From: Nautilus pompilius
Taxonomy: Eukaryota > Mollusca > Cephalopoda > Nautilida > Nautilidae
DNA: 64,000 bases
Reading direction: 5' to 3'
NCBI GenBank assembly: GCA_018389105.1
Contig: JACATO010000985.1
Location: 402,001 to 466,000 of the forward strand
A program made the translations under genes and the position numbers. How positions within the stretch are numbered: the stretch's first letter is position 1; each line of letters starts with the position of its first letter. The notes beneath the pieces were generated by a model, which had not been told where the DNA came from, did not search any database, and was given only the letters and a program-made list of their open reading frames with translations. Shown in pieces: positions 22,647 through 36,200 of the stretch.

Positions 22647-25600
22647 TCAAAAATCTTCATCTGAATCATCCATATGAACTCTTCTTCTATCAAACTGAAA
22701 ATAAAAACAAAAGGTTGAAAAGAGAACTGTTTATACAAAAGAGTAATGCAGATATAATTTGTGAAAACAGCCAGTTAGTGTAGCATGCTTGATCACTTGT
22801 CAAGGTGTTGGCTTCTCCCATTCTTTAGTCTATTCTGTGTAGGTTTCCTCCCTTTTCTAATAGGTTTTCTTTGCTAGGATGGGAGAAAACACCTTAATAT
22901 TCACCACTTTTCTGGTGGTATGTACTCCCTTTTCACACCACTGGCTAGTGTTCTTGGTCTGACCACCGGATGCCTACCTCCTTGGGGTAACAATTAACAA
23001 TGATAAATTGGAAGTATGGATGAAACATGCTTTGAATATCACTCACTCACGCACACAAACAAACAAAAGTTGTATTGTTATTCTGTTCAACAAGAATTTA
23101 AGATTTTATTAACACTTAAATAATCTTATTTTTATTGATGTTTCTGCAAACTTTTCCTGCTGAAATCCTCAGGATATTGACAGGACTGTTTGGTTGCAAA
23201 ACTGATTGAAGACTTCGTGATGGAGATGGTCCGGTTAGTTGTCAAGAGTACTCTGAAATATTCTTCAAGGGCAATCTCCATCAAGTATAAAGTTAACTAA
23301 TCCATTGATTGGCCTTGCAATCAAGCACCTCTTATCAGAACTATGGAGACAACATTTTTTTCCCAAAACATTAATAAAAACAAAAAAATAAAATTAAATT
23401 AATTATGTTAGACACAATGACAAGCATTACACAAATTTCTCAGAATATCTTGAGAAGTGGTGTTTTCATTAACACACTGTCAGAGCAAGGATTCAATGCA
23501 ATGACTAGAACTCGGATGGTTTTGTCAACGTGACAATCTTTCATGATGAAACTTCAGAAAAAGTAGCCCACTTTAGTATAAACAGCTTTTGGCAATGGGG
23601 AGGTGACTGCAGTCTGGCTTAGAATAAATCCCTTCAAGAACACTTGGAGACAAACTGATTATACCACATTACCAAATCAGTCCAACCTTACTGTAGAATT
23701 ATAGATTTCCATAGCAGAGAACACTAAAATAAACATTAACTAGTTCACAAAAAAAATCCTACTTCTGAAAAGATAATATAAAAATGTAAACTTACTGTCA
23801 CTGTGGTTTTGCGCTGAGTTCTTTCACTAACCTGTTCCAATAATTTAATAAGGTGTTCTTCACTAAGCTAAAATATAATAAACAGATTTCATAGTAAACT
23901 GATTCTACTCACATAAAATTTACATTACCAAAAAAACAAAAAAAATCAATTATGCTAAATTATTAAATTGTATTCAGTGAAAAGCTATTAAGCACTAAGA
24001 TCTGGTTCTTGTTAGATATAAAAATTCTTTTTTTGAAAAATTAGTGTCCAGATAGCCAAAAGATAAGCTGAAAGTGATGAGATGTGAAGAAGGTTGATGG
24101 CATTGAATTATTTAGACAACAGTGTACTTGAATAAAAGTTTTTGTAATGTAATTTAGACAATTGAATCAAATAACTGGTGAAACATTCTGAAAATTGACT
24201 TCAAATAAAAGATTTTTACAATTAAAAAATAAATAAAACTTAACAAATACTTCCATTTGTTTCAAAATTCAAATAACTTATAAAAACTATCTATATACCC
24301 ACACACTCTCTCTCTCTATTCACAACTTTTATGTGCTACGTATAAGTTTGTTTATATAAAACTAGCTGATGTTATTTCTCTCCCACAAGTTTTTGTTGTT
24401 ATCATTGTTGAGGGTGGGTTTTTAGACAAATGTTGGAGATCATAAATACAAAATTCTTCAAATCTTGCAATTAAAACTATATAATTAAAAGTTTTGTTAG
24501 AAGATTTCTTCAACTCATTATTTTGGAGTTTACTTGCTTGTTTTTGTTTTTTTTTTCATGTAAGAAAGAAAAAATAATAATCCTGTTCATTAAAACCTGA
24601 GGCCGGGGGGGGACTAATGGCAGAAACACTGATTCAATCCTATTCTCTGTCTCTCTTTCTCACATACACTCATACATGGTTAAAGGAAAGCCATCTTCCG
24701 AAGCAACCAGCTGGATCTGGGATTTTATTTTCATTCTTAAAGAAAACTTTGACTTTCTTAAGTTTCCAAATGAATGAGCAAAGGTATCAAAAAGTAGTCT
24801 AACTATAAACAAATGTTTTTTTTTCTAACAATGAATGAGCATACTTTAGATGGTAACTGTCCCATTGTGGCCATTTGAATGAGCATGTTTTCAACCATCT
24901 GGGCTTTCTCTGGCTTGGCAACTGCAATTGTATTCACTGAAAAGAAAATTTGAAAACCATTATAAAGATTAACTCTTCCTATGAGTGTGTCAAGAAAAAC
25001 AATTCGAAAGAACAAGCATAAAGTAACTAAATTATATATATATATAAACAATGTTCTTTTCTAAAAAAGATCTCTGTAATAGCATTGATCATATAAGAGT
25101 TGCAGATAACAAAATTATTTAGAAAAATTAATAGTTATTAAGGACTGCTGTCAATGATCTATGCTTGTCTACCCATGGCATAAAGATAAATAACTAGCTA
25201 TATATACTTGGTTTCAGTGTGTTCCAGGAAGTATAATTACAATGATATTAATCACTGAACCACTAATGCAAGACTATGAAGTTGAAATCCACATGCATTC
25301 GAATGAAATTTTTAAAAAGTGGTTATGTGCAATATTAGGCATTAATAACATAGTAAATGTAGTGTCAAAAGCAGAATCTATAAGCATTTATATCTGTAAT
25401 AAATAATAAAATACATTTGCAGTTTAAAAAATTTGTCTTAAGGGAGACAATTGTTATTTAATAAACAAAAGCAACACTTTCTATCACCATTATTACTGGG
25501 GTTCATTCATATGCATTAAGTCTATAATCTAGTGTGTGCATGTGTTTTTTTTTTTTGTGAATGAAAAAATCATGACTAAGTGAGCAAGAGAGAGAAACAG

Positions 25601-26732
25601 ATATTTTCCCAGTACTAATAGAAGTTTAAGATACTAAAGGTAACTATGATCTGCAGCAGAACGGGTAGAAGAGAATCAGCAAGCCCCACTGTTGTCATTG
25701 CCTGTACTTACATCTGGCACGTGCTGATTGATTGAGCACCTGAGATAAAATAGAATTCTTTATTTCAGAAGCCTGTCTTGCCTTTTCTTCTTGCATTTCA
25801 GCATTGTTAGCCCCATCTTTATTCTAGTTAAAAATAAATCCAGAAGAAAAAAAAAAACATAGAAGGAAATTTCATGTGTGAAGAATACAGTGGTTGTTTG
25901 TTTGTGTTTTTTTTTTCTCTTCATTCCCAGTCTTAGATTAATTTTTTTTTTCTTTTCTCCTGTATAAATCAATGATTTGTGACGATCTATGACACCAACA
26001 ATGCAACAGGGATGTAACAACATCCTTACAACAAAAAAAATAACAGAAATAAAATTTATATGCATGTGGCATAGTGAGAGGGGTGTCCACAGCCACACCA
26101 GGTAGCAACTTGTTGGAACCTGGTGCCGAGCGGCCCTTACATCGCCCAGATATGTGAGCATCAAACGTTGCCATGGGTTTGTAACTTCATTTTTGACGAC
26201 TGTCACATACATGTTACTATTCCTTTATTATGCCACAGACGACCTGGAAAGTGTTTGAATGTTTAAAGGCACAAAATCTGAACCCAAGGGACGAGAACAC
26301 ACCCCCCCCCCCCCTCTCACACGCTTGTGTGAACAGTGTATCTCCTGATGAAAGTGTACGACATCTTCTGTTCTTGCTCGGTGTACGGTTATTTACCGCG
26401 GTACAAACACACGGCGTAGATTACCCGTCCAGGAAGGGTCGGTGACAGCCAAATCTCACTCGAACTCGACATACAAACCAACATTTACTCTCGTGAACTA
26501 TAATCCAGACAATCAAATCCAAGACCATAACCAGGGGGGGGGGTTGTTTCTTTCCCCTTCGCATTCCTGGTTCAGATCATTTTTAAAAAAGGATCGATAT
26601 TATGAAATAACGGTTTAAATGCATGATTTTTTTTTCCCCCGACCACCAAAGATCGCCTGACCTTACCCCATACTCTTTCCCAAGCTCAGCCATTCGCCGG
26701 GCCCGAATAGCATCTAAATCAGTGTCCGCCAT
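22647..26732 (-). CDS. PDCD5: Programmed cell death protein 5
   Basis: PDCD5 is a small, mostly helical, DNA-binding-fold protein of the TFAR19 family, implicated in apoptosis and in chaperonin/TIP60 regulation. Five coding exons join in phase: 26732-26667, 25823-25712, 24936-24845, 23867-23796 and 22694-22647. They give 129 aa; the human protein is 125. Visible hallmarks are the start MADTDLDAIRARRMAEL, the core ILSQVLNQSARARL, then VAKPEKAQMVENMLIQMA and GQLPSK, the VSERTQRKTTVTFDRRR block, and the acidic tail MDDSDEDF. All junctions are GT-AG. Its start codon is 477 bp from that of CCNDBP1 on the other strand, so the two probably share a promoter region. No damage is seen. Confidence 0.96.
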
Positions 26733-27209
26733 TTTCCCCGCCGCAATAAGTCAGCGCGGAATTATCTCCCCCTGACATCAGGTTCTATTATTGTTGCTGC
26801 TACTCGCATTAACATCACTATTATTAAGCACTTTTGAAAAATGTATTTCGGAGATGGAACAAACAAACAAAGAATGCATCTCTGCTTGCACGTCGTGTAT
26901 TGACTGTTGTATTATTCGTATCCAGCAATAATAATAGCAGTAAATAATATCACGTGTCTGTATGGTTAAAAGGCCATTAGAAGGGAACAGGTTTCCACCC
27001 CACACCAAGAATACTCTGTTTTAATTTTTTAAATAAATAACTAAAAAGTAAATTTTATACAAAAAAACAATTAAATTAATAAATTACTTTTTAAGAATCG
27101 ACTTTTAATTCGTAATAACAAACACATTATTTTTTTTTTTTTTTTTTAAATTTCTTTTCGTTTATATTTATAGTGAAGATTTTTGGTGAACGCCATCAGA
27201 CCTAACAAC
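26733..27209. promoter_or_regulatory. Shared upstream region of PDCD5 and CCNDBP1 (bidirectional promoter candidate)
   Basis: Only 477 bp separate the two divergent start codons. The PDCD5 side carries GC-rich sequence and AATTATCTCCCCC (26760-26772), a copy of the dispersed motif. The middle is AT-rich with a long T-run (27128-27147). A TATA box in a convincing position was not seen. Confidence 0.55.
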
Positions 27210-30200
27210 ATGGCCGCCTCCATGGGGAATGGAAACGTGTTCGGTTACTTCTTAGAAACTCTGGGTCTTCTCGTGAAAGAATTAGATGGTGCGTTGGTGC
27301 TGTTCAAGAGATGCATTAGTTAGAAGCGTCTCAAGCGTAATATTTGGTAGCTGGTTTGTAGTAGTAAGTACGTTACCGGTAGTAGTGGTGGTGGTATTTA
27401 CTATTGCTTTAGAAGAGGGGTAGATGAATCGTTTACCGAGAGTTGCTAGATCACCGGTGAGAGACAGTAATGTTGTTGTGCTGACATAAGCAGAATCTTT
27501 TATGCTTACAGATGAAGACTATTTACATTATTAACTTACTATATAATAATATTCAAAAACTATTCTAATGAATTTCTGCGTGACATGCAGTATTATCAGG
27601 GGTTCATAATACAAAACGCACCCAAGTGAAGTATCCTAAATGTTTTCTGTGTTTGGTGATATATAATATCGAAGAATTGAGATACAAAGTACGATGTATG
27701 GCCAAGTTTAGCTGGTCCAGTACTTCATTACACAGCAGAGTTCTGACATCGTAGCAAATTCAGACCATCCATTGCCTTGCTCTGAATTCAGACAAATTTT
27801 ATGCCTTCAGCTTCATTTTGAATTGAATTTAAAGCATCGTGAGTTTTTGGAAGTTAACTAGTTTTTGTTAATGGAATGGAAGGAAGCAGATACAGAATTT
27901 GGGTTTCCAAATGCACTCACCAACACACAACCTCATTCATAAAAACCTATCAAACTATCTCCTGAAGTATCTCACTTTACTCCTTTTGCTTTCAAAACTC
28001 TGCATTGGGCATGTCAGAATATCAGTATCTAATGCAGCCCTGATCTGTCTCCATGCAATTTGTTGTTTTCTTTTTCCATTCATAGTTTCTGAACTATGAT
28101 AGTAGTGAAGAATCCCAATTAAAAATATATATCCTATTGTAACTGGATATTTATCATAAACTACTTTTAAAAGCTGCTAAACTGCCCTTCCTAGTGCATA
28201 AAGGGGAATATCATTGTTAAACTAAAAATTCCTGTATCATTTCATTTTCAGCTATTTGTTGTCTGAAATATTTTGTTTAAAATAATACAATTTTTTATTT
28301 TTAATATCTTAAAGATGGGGAACCCAAACATAAAAAATCTGAAGACTTTAAGGCAAATGAATACTGGAAAAATTCAGGTAATTAAAGAGGATGGTTATTT
28401 CTTTGTTTTGCTTGTAATTTTATGCAGGACTATTTACAAAATAATGATGTATAATGTGTCATAAGGACCATGACACTGTTGTTTCATCGAAAAATATAAA
28501 GAATGATGATGAACAGTAGATTTTACTTATTTAACCTGTATATGATCTTCATTTCTATTGCTGCCTCAGATTTTAAAAAAACTCTTTTCTTTCAAAATAA
28601 ATAAATTTAATGTTTATTTGGAAATCTTAAGAATAGTAGCTAATAGCAGAGACAACTCATTCGTTCCTATTCATAACCACTCTACTTTGACCATGTTAAA
28701 GTTGTGTGTTGTTCTGTCATATATATAGAGTAGTTGCTATTTAAGTTTACCTGTCTTTTTTTTTAAACAGAAAAAATCAGCCAGTTATTGTCACATGAGG
28801 TTACGAAGCTGTCACTGGCTTTTTCTAAACCACCTTTTCCATCATCTGAGGTTAGTGTGACATTTATCTTTTACTCTTCTAACTTTATTTACATAAATTG
28901 TGTGCTGTGTGGCTATTGAGAATTGTGGTACATTTGTGATTTTTTTTAAGTTTGTGGGTTGACTTAAGTGGATGCAATGTTTAATGGGTTTCAAGATAAA
29001 CCTTTCAATAAGTTTTCACATTAGCAAATAATTATGGCAAGTAGAGTCACTACTTCAATTTAAGTATGAGTATCTTATATGTTCAAGTATTCCTTAAGGC
29101 ATTTGATGCATGTAATGGTTGGTCTTTAGTAGTTTGTGGAAAGATGGTTTTATAAATGTCTAAAAAAGCTCTTGACAGATACTTTAGGTTTATGGCGTTT
29201 CTTATAGTCACATGTTATCAAGTGTAACTTGATGTTTCTGATCATCCAACTTAAAATGATTTAATTTGTGTTTTATTTTGTATCAGGAGACATGCAAACT
29301 CCTCAGCAACTTGGAAGCTCTGATATTGTCTTTGGTGTCAGGATTTTATTGTCTGCCAAAAACACAAGGTAACTTGAGAGAGACTTTTTTGTTTAATTTT
29401 TTTTTAATGTTCCAGAAACACTCATTTTTGTTGTTCACTTATAGCAATTAAATTTCAACTTTACTCCTTGCTTACTGCTACAATTATTTAACCTCTTCTG
29501 CTGTGAAAGAGCTACAGATGGTAACATTTAAACATCTCAGCTGATTGTGCTGAACAATTTAAAATTCGATGTTATCTCCCCTTGTTTTAAAATAATTATT
29601 TTATTTTGGGAATTAGAATTTTGCCATTTCATGGTGTTGCTGCAATAAACTTTATACATATAGACCAGAAAGCTTATGGAAATTTTGGTATGAGAGAAGG
29701 TCTCTCTTCATATCTTTTCTTCGAATTTACGTTGCTTTATTTCTGTCTTGAAGTTTCAGTGCCCTGATTACCTCTAACAAGCATTGCCATTTATTCACCT
29801 TATGAGGTCTGGCACTTACTTCTTCCATAGGAGATGGAAAGCTTAGTTATTGGAGGAAACCCACAATGAGAAATTCTGGTTCAGAAGACTGAGAAGAAAT
29901 TATATTAGATTTGCCAAACCAAGTCAGTTTCCAGTTGGAATGAAACTCGAGCCCTTTGCCACACTGAGATAGTACACTGTACTCTGCCATCCACTAAGTT
30001 TCTGATTGATCTATAGTAGTGAAACAATGGCACTACATAAATATATTTGCTTAAGTTTTGATAAACTGAAAGTTTAAAAATGTTTTTATGCAGTATATTT
30101 AACAAAAAATTTTTTCCTTGGGTATCTGGTGGTTTGCTGTTTGGATCCATATCTTGGCATCTGTCTACCTTGCTGACCAAGAAGATTATCTGGGTGTGGC

Positions 30201-33200
30201 TGGAAGCTCTTAAATGGTGGTTATGATGCCAACCAGTCAAGAGCTGCTTATGGATCTGCCATCACAAGTAGCCAGAAAATCTCTGCTAGAACTTTCTGTT
30301 TTTCCAGATGTTGGAGGAAACTGGAGCACCTGAGAAAACTCGTATGGCCAGCTGGTGAAGAAGCAAACAGAAACCATTCTGGGAAGATATGTTAAACTGA
30401 GCCAGTCCCAACCAGTATTAAAACTTGGGGGTGGTGCTTAGCCTTAGCAGTGCAGTGGTCTACACTGGACCACAATGTCAGAAAATAAATAATTTTGTGA
30501 AGGCATCTGAATATTTGCAAGACAACAAGGATGATGGGAGTAAAAGATTTCTACTTTCCTTTTAGCAATTAATTTTATTTCTTTATTTACTTTTCCGTTA
30601 TCAGTGCCATACCTTTAGGGGCTTTATGTAAGTGTATGTTCTATGTAGGTGATTTTAAGTTGTTGGCTATCAAGTCATCGTCGTCTTTTTCCCATCTAAA
30701 AATACTTTGACCTCCTGTGCCATTTTCCCAATAAGAAACACATTCAACGAAAAACGTGAAATCTCTGACCCAGCTAAAGTGTACCAAAAAGAAATCAACT
30801 AAGCAGCCTACCATTTGAAAGCAGTTTCTTTGTGTAATAATCTTGCTATCACACGGTCTTCATGACTACAGAGCAGCTGTCAGTTTCCAAAGCCTTAAAA
30901 ACGTTTGATGTGGCAAATTTTTCATCAGCTTCTAGATAGCAATTGCCATGGTCACGAGTTAGAAACCACCAAGTAGGAAAGGATTTTTGAATGATCAGTT
31001 TAGTAATTCTGCTCTTGTAACATGAGATTGGTGTGTGCACGCATGCACAACACTCCCAAATAGATAATAGCAATAATGATTTTAAAAAATGATGTTGTGT
31101 TATTTAAAAATATTTAAAACTTTTTGATGTTGTTTAAACAAAATTTGTAGGTCTTTTATTGAGGAATTTGTATCGAAAGACAATATTGAACCTTCTGAAA
31201 GGAGTTCATACACACACAGACTGTATTCGCACAGGATGTTATGGGTAAGTATGATGATACTTGCTTTACTTCTCTTGACAGAGGTGCTTCTACATTAACA
31301 TATCTGGCTAGCATAAGAAATTAACTGTCTGATGTTTTTTGTAGGCATATATCTCTGGTTTTTTAAAGACTAGAACAGATTATGAATATATTGTTTATTG
31401 GTTTTCTGTTTGTGAATTTTGATTCTAGAGTAACTGTTATGTATTCTTTCTTTTTTTTTCTGCTTCGATGGTCTGCTGTTGTTGCTAAAGAGAAAGTAGA
31501 AATCTGTCATTTTAATTTTATTGTAATTTCTTAGCCTGAATAACATTACCATATTTGTTTTTAGATTACCAGCACAGCTTCAAACTACAGGCATAGTTTG
31601 GGAACATGCAGACCTATTTGCTTCTATGCCAAAAGGTAGGTAAACATTGCCAATGAAAGTTTTCACTTTGCAAATTTTGTTGGAAATAATCAAAGAATAC
31701 ACTTTTCTTAAATGAAATCTAGTAATTAACAGACTTAATTTGTAAAAAAAAAAAATAATAACTTACCCTTATCCTTTATGAATATGTCATGAAATTTAAA
31801 CTTGTAATGTTTTTCTTCAAACATGTATGGGTGATGCCATGGCTCTCCTGTCAAGAAGAGAGCGAATAGCTTCAAATGTGTCACAGTTGTGCAAGATTAT
31901 ATGTTGTATTCATGATGGGGTTGGATGCTACTCTAATTTCAAAAGAGTTGAAAAAAAAGATAATGCACTTTCAAAAAAATTTATATGCAGATAGTTAATT
32001 ATTTTATATATACATTTGGTGATTTTTAATTAGTAAATTTTTTATTAAAAACAAATCCTGAATAATAGTGATATATCACATTTTTTGGAGGATAAGATCA
32101 GCATCATAAGAGTAATATTACAATAACATGTTGCTTTTAAAGGTTAGTAAACAAATATGTTGCTTAATTTTAAAACAAAATAGATGATGTTTTGCTACAG
32201 AACTCAATGCAGTATCAGTAACTGAGTTAGTATTTTTGTCACAAGTAGAATGATGTTTTGTATATATGTGTTTTCAGTATATGAAGATACTGTAGACAGC
32301 TAATGCTGATGCTAGGATTTGAACCAGGAATGCCCCTGAACTCAGTTGGTAGTACACATGGGTTAGCAACCAGAGATTCCTGTTTCAAATCCTAGCATCA
32401 GTATTAGCTGTCTACAGTATCTTAAGATAGCATGTGCACACGCGTGCACGCACACACACAATAGATGATATTTGAAACTGTTTTGATCAAAAGTGAATTT
32501 AGGAATTTTTTTTCCCTTAGAATAATCAATGCTATGATTTGTTTTCACTACTAGAATTTTCTAATTACAATTAATCAAATGCATATAAGAAAGAAATAAA
32601 TAATTATTTGAATGCAGATACTTCAGAGGCTGCTGTAGTGAGAGTACAAAAATAAGTAATGTCCGAACCCATACAAATGCTGTACAGTACACCATCTTAC
32701 ACATTTATCACTCGGATGTACACAAAATTGTTTGTTTTTTTGACAGAAAAGCTCTGTTGTGCATGCATGTTTGAAAAGTATAAAATGTGAAAATTTTGTG
32801 GAATTTCTTTGTAATTAAAGACATTAGTAAGTTATTAGTAAAAATATTTTTAGTTATGGAATAAATAAAGTAGTCAGCCTCTTGTTCCGTTAATTTTGTA
32901 CACCTCAACTGTTACAGTTTGACTATTTAAATTGGCTGCCTGTATATTCACATGCGATTACTTCTCATGTATTTCAGGTGGCTTGTAATTGAGGAGCAAA
33001 TTCAATAACTCCAAAGTTTTGTTGTTTTTAGATTTTGGAGATTGACAGAGATTATGGCCACTGCTTCATCAGTTTCTGGGTGGCAGGTGCCATGGTCACT
33101 AGTACAAGCATCTAAAATTCTGCATGTCCATACAGGACACCTACCATTGATGAAATACACAAATGATTATCGATAAATAACCTGTAAATCATGGCAGATG

Positions 33201-36200
33201 GTTTAAAGATTGTTGTTTTCAAAAATAATGGATATGTACGTATATATTTAGTGTGTTTAATATGAAAGTGTTACAGAAAATAATTATAGTGTAGTGAAGC
33301 CTATAACACAACACAAGCATCATCATCACTCATGAAAATCAAAAGCCAGAGAAAGAAGAACAGTATTCACACAACATAAAGAGACTTCAAGGCATAATTT
33401 CAAGTTGTTTTACCACTACCCTTCCTAATCATATGTTGGTCAGTGTAATCCAATCACATGCCTGGTGCCAGAATTGCTTTTCTAAAACTACAGAAATGCC
33501 TCCCAAAGCCAGTATTGGCATCAATAAGCTTACAGTGGAGATGGAGAAATACGTTCTTTGCATAATCCATTTTGCTCGTTACTCACATAGTGCATGACTC
33601 TTGTTTAGAGCAGCAGCCTTAATGGTAATTTTCAAAATATATTTTGCTGTTTTCAGTCTGATTGCTTTGATTTCAGACAATAAAAGTGCACTGTTGGTAC
33701 TTATGAAGCAGTCTCTGGATTTAGTGAAAGATGCTATAAAAGAAATAGAAGAGGTAAAGGAATATTTAAAAAATAAACATTTTTTATACGTATGGAATTT
33801 CTAATTGTCATACCTAACATTGATTAATCTATGAAATTGGAATGTTTTATTTATGAATGCAGAATTATGGCTTGCATCAGTCTGTAGATGCTGCACTGCT
33901 AGAATGCTTGATTCTGCCATCAGAGAACAGCTACGTATTTAATGACAGTGAGAGCTAAAGAGGGTGCTCACTACTGTTGTTGATCAACTTGCCATGTATG
34001 CTCATGTATTTGTGTGGTGGAAACAGAATGTTTTCTCTGCTCACCAGAAGCAAATAAAAGAATAGTATGAAGCAACCATCATTAGTCTTTCTGGCCTGCT
34101 AACCACAAGCTGTGTTCTGTGGTGTAGCTAATGAAAATGTAGAGAAATTCATTTAGCCGATCTTGGAGTCATGGGAATTGTGGCACATTCAGAAAATCGA
34201 CAGGATGATAAAACTTAAATTGAACAAAATTATTGCAGTTAGAAAATTGTAGCGCACAGTGCACCAAATACCATGATGGAGAAACATGTTTTCACACATA
34301 CCGAAGTGAGAAAGAATCCAGTGAAAACAGTCTCTGGTAGTCAGCATTTCTTGAGTCGGGATAGTTTTACTTTTCATCTGAACACCACTGTGTGAACACA
34401 GTGGCACTGTAACCTGCCCTTGTGGCTGCAAATTACCACTAGGGGATGCATGTATTGTTTTGAAGGGGTTATCCGATGCAGATGAGTAGATCATTACTAC
34501 TAATATAAATGAATTGTTTAATGATTCCTTCATTTGCTTCTGATCTTGCATGATTCTGCTAGAAAGCAACTTAATGAAAAACAAGTTTTTTTTTTTAAAT
34601 TAGGAGTGTTCATCTGCTAACTTGACTCAGTCAGAATCTCTCTCTGTCTCTCTCTCTCTCCCCCTTGAGGCTCACATTCACCCAGAAACTTCCAGGCTGA
34701 TTAAAGTCATTTAAGCAGGCTTCATTGATTGACCTGTTGGCTACTAGGGACATTTGAATCAAACCTGGCTGTAATAGCATTTTTGTAATGATATCTGGCC
34801 AGGTTTAATTTGAACACCCCTAGTAGTTTACCGAAGAAAGTTGGGAAAGTTGAGATTGTCCTAATCTTTCACACACGACATGGGGTTGCCAGGTAACAGA
34901 ATTTAGAGATTTTTTTCTTGCATCAGATTACATCATATGCATTAACAGTAGTCAACCCATAAGTCCAAAACAACACAACCAGATTGTTTTTTTAGGTAAT
35001 CATTGCTTTCTTTGTTTTTTTTTTCCATGCACTCTTGGTCAAGTTGTTTTTTTTTTTTTTGTTTTAAAATTTGAACAAGAATCAGTTAACAGAGATTTGG
35101 AATAGACTGATTATTGTGTTCTATTCTGACAGGCATCAAATGACTGTGGTCAGTGCCCTTATTTGAGCAGTAACCTGGAAAATGAAAATGACAGCAGTCT
35201 GAGCAATAAGGATGAGTGGACGGAGGCTGAAAAACAGTTGCTGAGTCCATGCCTGGGCCTTATAAAAGTAGCAAGATCATTACTCAAGAAATCCATTGAC
35301 GTAATAAGGAAGAATGGCAAATGTGACACTGAAAGCCAAATCAGCCAATTTGATGATCTCAGTGACCATGTGAAGCAGTTAAGTCCCACTGTGGACAATT
35401 TAGCTTCCTGCCTCTATCCACCCATGCATTATCATATTGTTAGCAGTAATGTATGTTCATCTTCTGTTATTCTATTTCACTTTTTAAAGTAATGGGGGGG
35501 ATTTATTTATTTATCTATTTGGCTAAAAAAAGTTAATGTTGTCTACATACATTAAAATTAAACTGATCAACTTATGAAACTAGTTTTTTAAAAATTAGAT
35601 TAAATCCATATTGTTTTCTGATCCAAGGTTTATAATTATATTGTTGTAAGAGAGATAACTTCACATTTAATGATCATTTTCAATCTCTCAGTTTGTATCC
35701 ACTCAAAAATCTGCTCTTAGAATGAAGTTTAGGACATGAGATCTGCTGGTTAAATAAGTTATCAGTATACACACTCTGTGAGCCAGGTGATATTCAGTAC
35801 AATTCTCCACTAGTATTATTATTTAGAAACTATGCCAACAGACTGATAAGAACAAAGATACTGCACTACCAAGTTTACTAAACATTACTCATCAGTTTAA
35901 AACTTTCATATTAAATTAAGTGTATAGTACTAGAACAATAAACTATAATGCAAATGAACAATCTGTAGCCAGTTTAAATTGATTTTTTATTTGTTTTTTT
36001 CAGGCTCAACACTTGGCAACACTCGAGATGAATTTATTAAACCGTATCTGGTAATTATTTACTACTTTCTCAATCTAAAGACTCACTTGCAACATTTTAA
36101 AATGGCAGCATTTTTACAAGTTCAGCCACATCTGATTGTGGGGACTATTCTGCAGCTTGAGCTTATGTTGCCAAAAGCAGTTGTTTTCCACAAAAAGTGT

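Noticed and set aside
29905-30240. 111-codon minus ORF in CCNDBP1 intron 4
   Set aside because: It overlaps the SINE-like repeat and has no recognisable domain.
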